From assembly GCA_902362975.1 (NCBI GenBank), contig CABIYO010000044.1:1-21539 (forward strand): 21,539 nt of DNA, written 5' to 3'. A program made the position numbers and the translations under genes. The stretch comes from Caryophanales bacterium. GTDB lineage: Bacteria > Bacillota > Bacilli > Exiguobacteriales > Exiguobacteriaceae. Positions 14,556-20,817 of this stretch are shown in pieces; positions within the stretch are counted from its first letter, which is position 1; every line of letters begins with the position of its first letter. Under the pieces are notes generated by a model that was not told where the DNA came from, did not search any database, and saw nothing but the letters and a program-made list of their open reading frames with translations.

Positions 14556-15220
14556 GATGCCTTCTTTGTCATGAGTCGATGACCGTTCCGTGGACACCTG
14601 CCACACTATGGCGACGGGACTGGGTGTGTCCTTCTTGCGAGTCGAAACTGATGCTGCTCGGGACGGGTTGTCCACGCTGTGGTCAACCGAATGAGAGCGG
14701 TGAGACGTGTCCGGACTGCATCCGCTGGCTCGCGCTCGGTCTAGACTTGACGGTCCACTGCCTGTACGCATACGATGAGGCAGGAATTGACTGGCTGCAT
14801 CGATTTAAATTCAGTGGGGATGTCGTCATCGCCTCATCGGTCGCGCCAGCGCTTCGGGCATTGCGTTCCTCTGGCGTGATTTATGTTCCGATTCCGTTGA
14901 GTAAGGAGCGGCTTCAGACACGTCGCTTCAATCAGGCCGAGGTGCTCGCACGATGTATCGGTCCGACGCGACAGCTTCTCGAAAAATCGGAGGTTTCAAG
15001 TCAACGTGAACTCGGGAAAGAAGGAAGACGACACCGAACGAATCCTTTCACTGTACCAACTTCAGTGAAATGTGGGAAAATCATTCTTGTAGACGACGTC
15101 TATACGACGGGGACGACCCTTCATCAGGCGGCCTATTCGTTGCGACAGGCAGGTGCATCAGAAGTTTCTGCGATTTGCTTGTTTCGGGCGCTAAACAAAT
15201 CGAAATCGCGTCCGATATAA
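14552..15220 (+). CDS. comFC: ComF family protein ComFC (phosphoribosyltransferase fold)
   Basis: A cytoplasmic competence protein that partners ComFA. The N-terminus has four CxxC pairs (C3/C6, C26/C29, C40/C43, C53/C56), consistent with zinc binding. The C-terminal half is a type-I phosphoribosyltransferase fold with the PRPP loop ILVDDVYTTGTTL (about 178-190) and the RRFNQAE motif near 124-130. At 222 residues the length is usual. The ATG overlaps the comFA stop as ATGA with AAGGAGG inside comFA, so the two are translationally coupled. A longer frame starting near 14345 lies entirely inside comFA and is not used. The last bases of the gene contain a sigma-D promoter for the flagellar genes. 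Confidence 0.93.
   Translation: MRCLLCHESMTVPWTPATLWRRDWVCPSCESKLMLLGTGCPRCGQPNESGETCPDCIRWLALGLDLTVHCLYAYDEAGIDWLHRFKFSGDVVIASSVAPALRALRSSGVIYVPIPLSKERLQTRRFNQAEVLARCIGPTRQLLEKSEVSSQRELGKEGRRHRTNPFTVPTSVKCGKIILVDDVYTTGTTLHQAAYSLRQAGASEVSAICLFRALNKSKSRPI
15192..15218 (+). promoter_or_regulatory. Sigma-D (flagellar) promoter at the 3' end of comFC
   Basis: TAAA (15192-15195), 15-base spacer, TCCGATAT (15211-15218), against the sigma-D consensus TAAA-N15-GCCGATAT: one mismatch and exact spacing. The transcript would begin near 15225, just before the yvyF ribosome binding site. Confidence 0.72.
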
Positions 15221-15238
15221 AGGGCAGAGGTGAAACCA

Positions 15239-15625
15239 ATGGATGCAGCAACTTGCCAAATGTGTGAGCGCTTGTTTATGAAGCAAAGCCGTTCACCGTA
15301 CTGTCCATCATGTAGTGATGTCGACTTCCAAAACTTTTTGAAAGTCCGCGACTTCATTCGTGAACCGGCCAACAAACAGACGACCATCGGAGCCCTCGTC
15401 GAAGCGACGGGTGTCTCTGCACTTGATATCACGCGATATATCCATGAAGGACGCTTGATCATCAAGGACAATCCGGCGCTTGCCATCAGCTGCGTCCGTT
15501 GTGGTCAGCCGACGAACGAAGGAAAAATTTGTTCGAACTGCCAGAAAGATATGCAGAAGGAACTGTCCAGTCTACAGGAGAGCTTGACGAAACACTCAAG
15601 CATCCGCGCTTATCGTTTGGATTAA
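15239..15625 (+). CDS. yvyF: Flagellar operon protein YvyF (TIGR03826 type)
   Basis: A 128-residue protein with an N-terminal zinc-ribbon-like CQMC...CPSC pair, a central helical DNA-binding-like segment (TTIGALVEATGVSALDITRYIHEGRL, positions about 45-70) and a second CVRC...CSNC pair near 83-103, followed by a charged helix. Proteins of this form sit between comFC and flgM in many Bacillales. A role in flagellar gene control is suggested by context and the helix-turn-helix-like middle but is not established. I chose ATG 15239 behind AGAGGTG; GTG 15230 would place the start inside the ribosome binding site. It is first in the unit driven by the sigma-D promoter and 23 bp ahead of flgM. Confidence 0.88.
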   Translation: MDAATCQMCERLFMKQSRSPYCPSCSDVDFQNFLKVRDFIREPANKQTTIGALVEATGVSALDITRYIHEGRLIIKDNPALAISCVRCGQPTNEGKICSNCQKDMQKELSSLQESLTKHSSIRAYRLD

Positions 15626-15648
15626 CATCATGAAGAGGGGGAAGACGC

Positions 15649-15900
15649 ATGCGCATCGATTCAGCCAAGTGGGTACACTTACCGAACACTTATGAAAAGA
15701 AAACGCAAGTCGAGCCGAAGCCCGCGCCATCACGCCAAACGGACCAATTGTCAATCTCGGCGGAAGCACGCGCCCGGTTTGAAGAACCGGTGAAACATCC
15801 GGACCGTCTCGCAAAAATCAACGCTTTGAAAGCAGAGATTGATGCGGGCACATATTCACGGGACGCGCGCGAAATCGCTAAACGCTTTCTACAAGGATGA
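15649..15900 (+). CDS. flgM: Anti-sigma-D factor FlgM
   Basis: A small, largely disordered protein that holds the flagellar sigma factor until the hook-basal body is complete. At 83 residues it has normal length. The N-terminal half is Pro- and charge-rich. The sigma-binding C-terminal helices show QLSISAEARARFEEP and the typical ending RLAKINALKAEIDAGTYSRDAREIAKRFL. AGGGGGAAG precedes the ATG. It lies behind a sigma-D promoter, giving the known negative loop in which sigma-D makes its own inhibitor. A strong terminator follows at once, separating it from flgN. Confidence 0.93.
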   Translation: MRIDSAKWVHLPNTYEKKTQVEPKPAPSRQTDQLSISAEARARFEEPVKHPDRLAKINALKAEIDAGTYSRDAREIAKRFLQG

Positions 15901-15950
15901 ATGGAAGCGAGGTCCGTTTGAGGCCTTCGCACTGAATAACACGGCACGGA

Positions 15951-15997
15951 AGCTGACTAAATAAGGGGCACCCCTTTCTTTAGTCGGCTCTTTTTTT
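15951..15997 (+). terminator. Terminator between flgM and flgN
   Basis: AGCTGACTAAA (15951-15961) pairs with TTTAGTCGGCT (15979-15989) with one G-T pair, topped by GGGG-CA-CCCC (15965-15974), then CTTTTTTT. Only 17 bases separate it from the flgN start, so flgN-flgK-flgL must rely on read-through or antitermination. Confidence 0.9.
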
Positions 15998-16014
15998 GAA
16001 AAAAGGAGAGACGC

Positions 16015-16371
16015 ATGCTCACATTACATAAACGGTTACTCGAATTGGCTTACGCGAAAGAACAGCTTCTGATCCAGAATGACATGGTGGCATTTAGCAC
16101 GCTCGTGAAAGAAGAAGCGAAACTCGTCCGACAAATTTCACAAAAAGAAGCGGAACGACTTCAAGGAACGTATGAATTGGACGATGAAGAGATAGAGGAA
16201 TTGAGACCGGTCTTGTTCGAGTTGAAGCGACAGAACGAATTGAACGCGACGCTACTCGAACAATCCCTTCGGTATATTACTTGGCATCTGGATATGCTCA
16301 TGCCGGAAGCAGATGATTTCACATACGGACAACAAGCGTTCGAAACACGCTCATTCAGCCGTGACGTTTAA
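16015..16371 (+). CDS. flgN: Flagellar export chaperone FlgN (YvyG)
   Basis: A 118-residue, almost wholly helical protein that escorts the hook-filament junction proteins FlgK and FlgL to the export gate. The FlgN pattern is visible: a long helix LHKRLLELAYAKEQLLIQND, a second EEAKLVRQISQKEAERL, and a third helix ELKRQNELNATLLEQSLRY ending in a proline-containing tail with aromatic residues. AAAAAAGGAG directly after the upstream terminator's T run precedes the ATG. It is 12 bp ahead of flgK, its client gene. Confidence 0.88.
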   Translation: MLTLHKRLLELAYAKEQLLIQNDMVAFSTLVKEEAKLVRQISQKEAERLQGTYELDDEEIEELRPVLFELKRQNELNATLLEQSLRYITWHLDMLMPEADDFTYGQQAFETRSFSRDV

Positions 16372-16383
16372 GGAGGAAGTGGA

Positions 16384-17898
16384 ATGGGTTCAACATTTAT
16401 GGGATTAGAGACGGCACGCCGTAGTCTCTCGACACACCAATGGGCGCTTCAGGCGACTGGGAATAACGTGGCGAACGCCTCAAACCCTGGCTATTCACGG
16501 CAACGACTCACACTCGGGATGACCGAACAGCTCTCGGTCAACTTCGGCGGGACGAAAGCCGGACAATTCGGGACAGGGGTACGCGGAGAGACACTCGCCC
16601 GAATTCGCGATCTCATGATCGATCAACAGTATCGTGATGAGTCAGTGAAGAACGCCTTCTATGCGACGAAAGAAGCCGCGTTCGGTCGGATGGAAGACAT
16701 CATCAACGAACCGTCTGAGAACGGACTCGCTAAATCGCTCGATTTGTTCTGGGCGTCACTTCAAGACTTGTCGGTCAACCCGGATGATACGGGTGCGCGA
16801 AGCGTGGTTCGGCAGCGAGCCTTGACGTTGACACAGACATTTAACTATATGTCTTCATCATTGACTAAAGTACAGGATGACTTAAAGACCGAAGCGGGGG
16901 TCGTCACGAAAAAAATCAATGATTTGTTGACGAAAATCAGTGACGTCAACCGTCAAATTGGGGACGCTGAACCGCTTGGGGTCTTACCGAACGAATTGTA
17001 TGATGAGCGCGATCGCTACATGGATGAGTTGTCGCAATACATTGAATTCGAACGTGTGCCGGTTGATTACATGAACGGCGAAACACGTGGGAATTCGCAA
17101 CGTGTCGCAGAAGGACGGATTGATATTCAGATTTCTGTGCCCGGAACACCGACTCCAACAAAGATTACGTTAGTGGATGGACTAACAGGCGGAGTTGGGA
17201 AAATTAACGACATGGAAATCACAGATGCGGCCGCAGGAACGACAACGCTCGTCTTTGACGATTTACCAAATGGGAAGTTGAAAGCGCTCGTTGATATGTA
17301 CGGTTCAGCTACGGGAACAGAAACGCACGATGGAGCTTTTACCAAGATGTTGAAGGATTTAGACGTCATGGCAAAAGAGTTCACGACGGCATTTAATGAT
17401 TTGCATAAGACTTTTTACGATGGGAATGTTCAAGACAACCCTCGCCAAACCGGTATTGACTTCTTTATTGTCGGTGATGCGAAGACCGTAACGGTCAATC
17501 CGACAATTTTATCGAACTTGAACTTGATTGCCATCTCAAAAGACCAAAACATCGGAGACGGCAGCGGGGCTCTTGACTTGTCAAACTTAAAAAATGCGCA
17601 AATCACATTTACGGGTGGTTCATCCACTGCGACGACTTCCATCGGGAAATACTATCAAAATGTCATCGGAAACATGGCAGTCGAGGCTAGCCAGAACGGA
17701 AACCTCGCCAAGAGTACATTCGCCCTGTTAAGCAGTTCAGACCAGCGTCGTCAGTCGGTCAGTGCCGTCTCGCTCGATGAAGAGATGACGATGATGATTC
17801 AATATCAACACGCTTACAATGCGGCGGCTCGAAATATTACCGCTGTCGATGAAATGTTAGACAAAATCATTAACGGCATGGGTGTCGTAGGGAGGTAA
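16384..17898 (+). CDS. flgK: Flagellar hook-associated protein 1 (FlgK)
   Basis: An exported structural protein that forms the first ring between hook and filament. The N-terminus has the rod/hook family motif (GLETARRSLSTHQWALQATGNN, then VANASNPGYSRQR, residues about 7-40). The C-terminus ends in the family helix VSLDEEMTMMIQYQHAYNAAARNITAVDEMLDKIINGMG. The middle (about 190-430) is variable, Gly/Thr-rich and surface-exposed in homologues. At 504 residues the length is usual. There is no signal peptide, as expected for flagellar type III export. AAGGAGGAAGTGG precedes the ATG. It is 6 bp ahead of flgL. Confidence 0.96.
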   Translation: MGSTFMGLETARRSLSTHQWALQATGNNVANASNPGYSRQRLTLGMTEQLSVNFGGTKAGQFGTGVRGETLARIRDLMIDQQYRDESVKNAFYATKEAAFGRMEDIINEPSENGLAKSLDLFWASLQDLSVNPDDTGARSVVRQRALTLTQTFNYMSSSLTKVQDDLKTEAGVVTKKINDLLTKISDVNRQIGDAEPLGVLPNELYDERDRYMDELSQYIEFERVPVDYMNGETRGNSQRVAEGRIDIQISVPGTPTPTKITLVDGLTGGVGKINDMEITDAAAGTTTLVFDDLPNGKLKALVDMYGSATGTETHDGAFTKMLKDLDVMAKEFTTAFNDLHKTFYDGNVQDNPRQTGIDFFIVGDAKTVTVNPTILSNLNLIAISKDQNIGDGSGALDLSNLKNAQITFTGGSSTATTSIGKYYQNVIGNMAVEASQNGNLAKSTFALLSSSDQRRQSVSAVSLDEEMTMMIQYQHAYNAAARNITAVDEMLDKIINGMGVVGR

Positions 17899-17904
17899 TG
17901 ACTG

Positions 17905-18855
17905 ATGCGTGTCACACAGACAATGCTCACACAGACGAACTTGAAGCATTTATCCAGTAGCTACAACACACTTGCTCGCGTCCAGGAACAACTCATCAGC
18001 GGGAAACGAATCCAAAAAGCATCGGAAGATCCAGTCGTTGCGATGCAAGGGATCCGTTACCGGACCGAGGTGCGTGAAGTCGACCAATTCCGACGTAACG
18101 TCAGCGAGGCGACGAGCTGGATGGATTTGACGGACTCGACGCTCAACGAAGTGACGGAAGCCGTCAAGCGGATTCGTGAATTGACGACGCAAGCGGCGAA
18201 CGACACGTATGAATCATCGCAACGTGCCATCATCAAGAGTGAGGTCGATCAGTTGATCGAACATATCGGCTCTCTCGCCAACTCAAAGGCAGGCGAGAAG
18301 TATATTTATAACGGTACGAAAACAGATCAACCGCTCATTAATATGGAGAAGCTAAAAGGATTCTTAGCGGCTGATCCAGCAAATCCGGTCACGATTGATG
18401 AGATCTATATGACGACGCCAGTTCCTGACAAATTGAATCCGAGTGGTAAAATCGAATTCGAGGTCTCAAAAGGGATCACGGTGCAAGTGAACATGCAGCC
18501 GGAGACAATCTTCGGGAGAGAGCTGTTCGAAGGACTTCAAAAGTTGAGCGGATTATTGTCGAAAGAAACGACGGGTGGTGCCGACCTATCGGCTGAACTC
18601 GACACGCTCGACACACTCGGTCAAAGCTTGATCACAGAGCGCGCCGAACTCGGTGCCCGTGCGAACCGTTTGGAGCTTGTCGACAACCGTCTACAAGACC
18701 ATGAGATTATCGCCAAGACCATCATGTCTGATAACGAGGACATCGACGTGGAGAAAGTCATCATGGAACTGAAGTCACATGAGACCGTCCACCGTGCAGC
18801 GCTTTCTGCAGGTGCCCGCATCATTCAGCCGACGCTCCTCGACTTCTTGCGGTAA
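17905..18855 (+). CDS. flgL: Flagellar hook-associated protein 3 (FlgL)
   Basis: The second hook-filament junction protein, related to flagellin. The N-terminal helix pair reads MRVTQTMLTQTNLKHLSSSY, then ISGKRIQKASEDPV, as in FlgL and flagellin D0/D1. The C-terminal half carries ITERAELGARANRLELV and a final helix typical of the family. At 316 residues it is too short and too variable in the middle to be flagellin, and it follows flgK. GGGAGGTAATG precedes the ATG. It is exported without a cleaved signal by the flagellar secretion system, with FlgN as chaperone. Confidence 0.94.
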   Translation: MRVTQTMLTQTNLKHLSSSYNTLARVQEQLISGKRIQKASEDPVVAMQGIRYRTEVREVDQFRRNVSEATSWMDLTDSTLNEVTEAVKRIRELTTQAANDTYESSQRAIIKSEVDQLIEHIGSLANSKAGEKYIYNGTKTDQPLINMEKLKGFLAADPANPVTIDEIYMTTPVPDKLNPSGKIEFEVSKGITVQVNMQPETIFGRELFEGLQKLSGLLSKETTGGADLSAELDTLDTLGQSLITERAELGARANRLELVDNRLQDHEIIAKTIMSDNEDIDVEKVIMELKSHETVHRAALSAGARIIQPTLLDFLR

Positions 18856-18861
18856 TCGGGC

Positions 18862-19437
18862 ATGAATCTCGCGAGACTTGAGATGCGGCAGACACATGCC
18901 GCGATCCAGATGACATCTAATCGTCCAGCGCTCGAGATGCGTCAAGGGCGGGCCGACCTGTCGATTCAACAAGGCAGAGCCGAGATGACGCAACAGACGA
19001 CACCAGGGAAGCTTGAGGTCGACTCATCGGTGGCAAGAAGTGAGAGCAACCTGAAAGGCGTGCTTGAACTGGGGAAATACATCGGTCAGATGGGAGAGCA
19101 AGGGGCCCGTGAGGCGATGGCAAATATCGCCCGGGACGGCGACCGCATGATGCGGATCGAGAACGGGAATCCGATCCCTTCGATGGCAGCGGAGAAGGTG
19201 AACGACCCATATCCGATTGTTGACATGGGCTACATGCCGAAATCGATTGATCGTGTCAAGTTGACGTATACGCCGGCGGATGTGAAAATCGAGTGGAATA
19301 TCACGCCACCCCAAATTGATGTATCGCTCACGCCAGCCAATATCTCGTTCACGCCATGGACGACGGACATCTCGCTCCGTCAACAGGCGTCAATCGAAAT
19401 ATGGCCGGTCGGTGGGATGTATGATGAAACGCGTTGA
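18862..19437 (+). CDS. yviE: YviE-like flagellar operon protein (DUF6470)
   Basis: A 191-residue protein of unknown function found between flgL and fliW in Bacillales. The N-terminal 50 residues are Met/Gln/Arg-rich with a repeated LEMRQ motif (residues 5-9 and about 25-29). The C-terminal part contains alternating hydrophobic strands (VKIEWNITPPQIDVSLTPANISFTPW). There is no signal peptide or membrane segment. The ribosome binding site is poor, and the start lies 6 bp after the flgL stop, so translational coupling is likely. Position is the main support for the name. Confidence 0.82.
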   Translation: MNLARLEMRQTHAAIQMTSNRPALEMRQGRADLSIQQGRAEMTQQTTPGKLEVDSSVARSESNLKGVLELGKYIGQMGEQGAREAMANIARDGDRMMRIENGNPIPSMAAEKVNDPYPIVDMGYMPKSIDRVKLTYTPADVKIEWNITPPQIDVSLTPANISFTPWTTDISLRQQASIEIWPVGGMYDETR

Positions 19438-19452
19438 AAGTGAGGACAATCC

Positions 19453-19890
19453 ATGTTCATTGAAACAGACTACTTTGGCAAGATTGAAATAAACGAAGCG
19501 GAGACGATCACCTTCGTCAGTGAAATCCCGGGGTTCCCGGATTCAAAGACGTTCGTGTTGATCCCATACGGGGAGGATTTACCGTTCTGGTCGCTTCAGT
19601 CAATCGAGGAACAAGCCTGTGCGTTCGTCGTGACGAACCCGTTTTGGCATAAGTCGGACTATGCGTTCGAATTGTCGGATGGCGCGAAAGACCAACTTGG
19701 GATCGAAGAGGCGGAACACGTCTCGGTCTACTCGATTGTCACGCTCCGTGAGCCGTTCGAATCGTCGACGCTCAATTTGAAGGCGCCGATCGTCATCGAG
19801 ACGAAGGAACGTCGCGGGAAACAAGTCATCCTAGACGATGCGTATCCAGCCCGTTATCCGCTCGGCGGCACGAAAGCGGAGGTGCGCTGA
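19453..19890 (+). CDS. fliW: Flagellar assembly factor FliW
   Basis: A 145-residue cytoplasmic protein that binds CsrA and, competitively, flagellin. When flagellin is low, FliW holds flagellin and CsrA represses hag translation; after hook completion FliW is freed and titrates CsrA. Family motifs are YFGKIEI near residue 6, [20 protein letters not shown] near 19-38, [10 protein letters not shown] near 44, FVVTNP near 58 and VTLREP near 97. Length is usual. GTGAGGACAATCC precedes the ATG. The stop overlaps the csrA start as TGATG, so the two partners are coupled. Confidence 0.95.
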   Translation: MFIETDYFGKIEINEAETITFVSEIPGFPDSKTFVLIPYGEDLPFWSLQSIEEQACAFVVTNPFWHKSDYAFELSDGAKDQLGIEEAEHVSVYSIVTLREPFESSTLNLKAPIVIETKERRGKQVILDDAYPARYPLGGTKAEVR

Positions 19891-20117
19891 TGCTCGTATT
19901 GAAACGAAAACAAGGTGAGGCCATCCATATCGGCGACGATGTGACGCTCACGGTACTCGCTATCGAAGGCGACCAAGTGAAGCTCGGGATTGATGCCCCG
20001 CGGCATATCGATATCCATCGCCATGAGGTGTACATTCAGATGCAGGAAGAGAACGAGTCTGCACGAAACAGTGCTAACTTGATGAAGCAGATGATTCAAA
20101 AACAGTCGGAAGCGTGA
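19890..20117 (+). CDS. csrA: Carbon storage regulator CsrA
   Basis: A small dimeric RNA-binding protein that blocks ribosome binding at mRNAs with GGA-loop hairpins, chiefly the flagellin leader in Bacillus. The start [18 protein letters not shown] is diagnostic, followed by [19 protein letters not shown] with the RNA-contact Arg near residue 38-44. At 75 residues it has the longer C-terminal tail common in Gram-positives. The ribosome binding site GGAGGTG lies inside fliW. It is the last gene of the operon. No flagellin target is in the window. Confidence 0.96.
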   Translation: MLVLKRKQGEAIHIGDDVTLTVLAIEGDQVKLGIDAPRHIDIHRHEVYIQMQEENESARNSANLMKQMIQKQSEA

Positions 20118-20135
20118 GCTTTCGACTGTTTTCAT
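20099..20135 (+). terminator. Terminator of the com/flagellar operon, overlapping the csrA stop
   Basis: AAAACAGTCGGAAGC (20099-20113) pairs with GCTTTCGACTGTTTT (20118-20132), 15 bp with one G-T pair and a GTGA loop. The left arm is coding sequence of csrA and the stop codon is in the loop. Confidence 0.88.
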
Positions 20136-20211
20136 GAATCCGGTAATTGATGGATGACAGCGCTTGATGGGTTGGGATAGGATGGAAACGTGAAAGGAAG
20201 GAGGGGAATCG

Positions 20212-20589
20212 GTGGAAACAGGTATTAATAGTTTTCTTATCAACATCAGTCTGATCTTTTTATTCATGTCGCTCACACTCTATGTGATGCGAACAGTTTT
20301 ACCGATTCAGCCGACCTCCCCGTTATTCGTACGCTTTTGGTTTGGGGTCTCTAACGGGTTGACGGCAATTCTCTTAACCATTAACTCCATCGAATTGGGG
20401 GATGCACGAATCGACCTTCGTCTCATCCCGATTGCCTTATCCGCAACGTTCGCTGGACCGTTCGGAGCTATCGTCACGCTCAGTCTGATCTTCATCGGAC
20501 GCACGACGCTGCACGGAATGAGTGCTCCGTTCGTAGAATCTTTACAAAGCTTAGAGCCGAGAAAGCCCACTCCTTTAGGGGTGGGATGA
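20212..20589 (+). pseudogene. N-terminal membrane sensor (5TM-5TMR_LYT type) of a signalling protein, truncated by an IS
   Basis: The frame starts at GTG behind AAGGAAGGAGGGG. It codes for hydrophobic helices (residues about 8-28, 42-58, 70-88 and 90-102) resembling the 5TM-5TMR_LYT receptor, with LIPIALSATFAGPFGAIVTLSLIFIGRTTLHG as the recognisable core. This domain usually precedes a GGDEF diguanylate cyclase or a histidine kinase. The family resemblance stops at MSAPFVESL. From about 20546 the frame runs into the left-end hairpin of an IS200/IS605 element and stops there. The output domain is missing in the window and should lie beyond the element. The position after csrA suggests a motility-related signalling gene, but that is inference. 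Confidence 0.7.
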
Positions 20590-20596
20590 AAGGCTC
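20554..20596. repeat. Left-end hairpin of the second IS element
   Basis: Outer stem GAGCC (20554-20558) / GGCTC (20592-20596). Inner stem CCCACTCCT (20566-20574), loop TT, AGGGGTGGG (20577-20585) with one G-T pair. This is the usual form of an IS200/IS605 subterminal hairpin. It may also end transcription of the RHH gene, whose stop codon touches it. Confidence 0.75.
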
Positions 20597-20739
20597 TAGT
20601 CTTTCTTTTCTTTTTCGAGATAGTCCTTAACTAAGTTTTCTACTAATTGAGACACAGAGGTTTCTTCGTCAATTGCTTTCTTTTGCAGTTCTTTGTAGAT
20701 TTCTGGGGTCATCATTAAATTGATACGTTTTTTTGCCAT
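20596..20739 (-). CDS. Small ribbon-helix-helix (CopG/Arc type) DNA-binding protein inside the IS
   Basis: A 47-residue frame read directly on the minus strand. It starts MAKKRINLMMTPEIYKEL and ends LVKDYLEKEKKD. This is the ribbon-helix-helix layout: a short strand KRINLMM (residues 4-10), helix A from TPEIYKELQKKAIDE, a turn with T27-S28-V29-S30, and helix B QLVENLVKDYLEK. Such proteins are dimers whose paired strands read the DNA major groove, often at operators in their own promoter. It diverges from tnpB with 78 bp between start codons. AGAAAG/GAAGTG serves as a weak ribosome binding site. Its stop codon touches the left-end hairpin, so it is inside the element. Autoregulation and control of tnpB are inferred. 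Confidence 0.72.
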   Translation of the reverse strand: MAKKRINLMMTPEIYKELQKKAIDEETSVSQLVENLVKDYLEKEKKD

Positions 20740-20750
20740 TTCAAACACTT

Positions 20751-20806
20751 CTTTCTTGTTTTATTGTACGTAATTAAGTATAATAAAAGTATATCAAACA
20801 AGAAAG
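20751..20806. promoter_or_regulatory. 11-bp inverted repeat reaching both ribosome binding sites of the RHH-tnpB pair
   Basis: CTTTCTTGTTT (20751-20761) and AAACAAGAAAG (20796-20806) are perfect reverse complements, 34 bases apart. Read outward, each gene's leader begins with the same AAACAAGAAAG and then its ribosome binding site. The left arm also contains the tnpB -35. This is a candidate operator pair for the RHH protein. Confidence 0.6.
20756..20784 (+). promoter_or_regulatory. Sigma-A promoter of tnpB
   Basis: -35 TTGTTT (20756-20761), 17-bp spacer, -10 TATAAT (20779-20784). A possible minus-strand -10 for the RHH gene is TACAAT at 20768-20763. Confidence 0.6.
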
Positions 20807-20817
20807 GAGGGGTCAAA

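Noticed and set aside
20555..20600. Left-end hairpin of the second IS read as a plain terminator of the sensor gene
   Set aside because: It has no T run on the plus strand and its shape and position next to a TnpB element fit a transposon end better.
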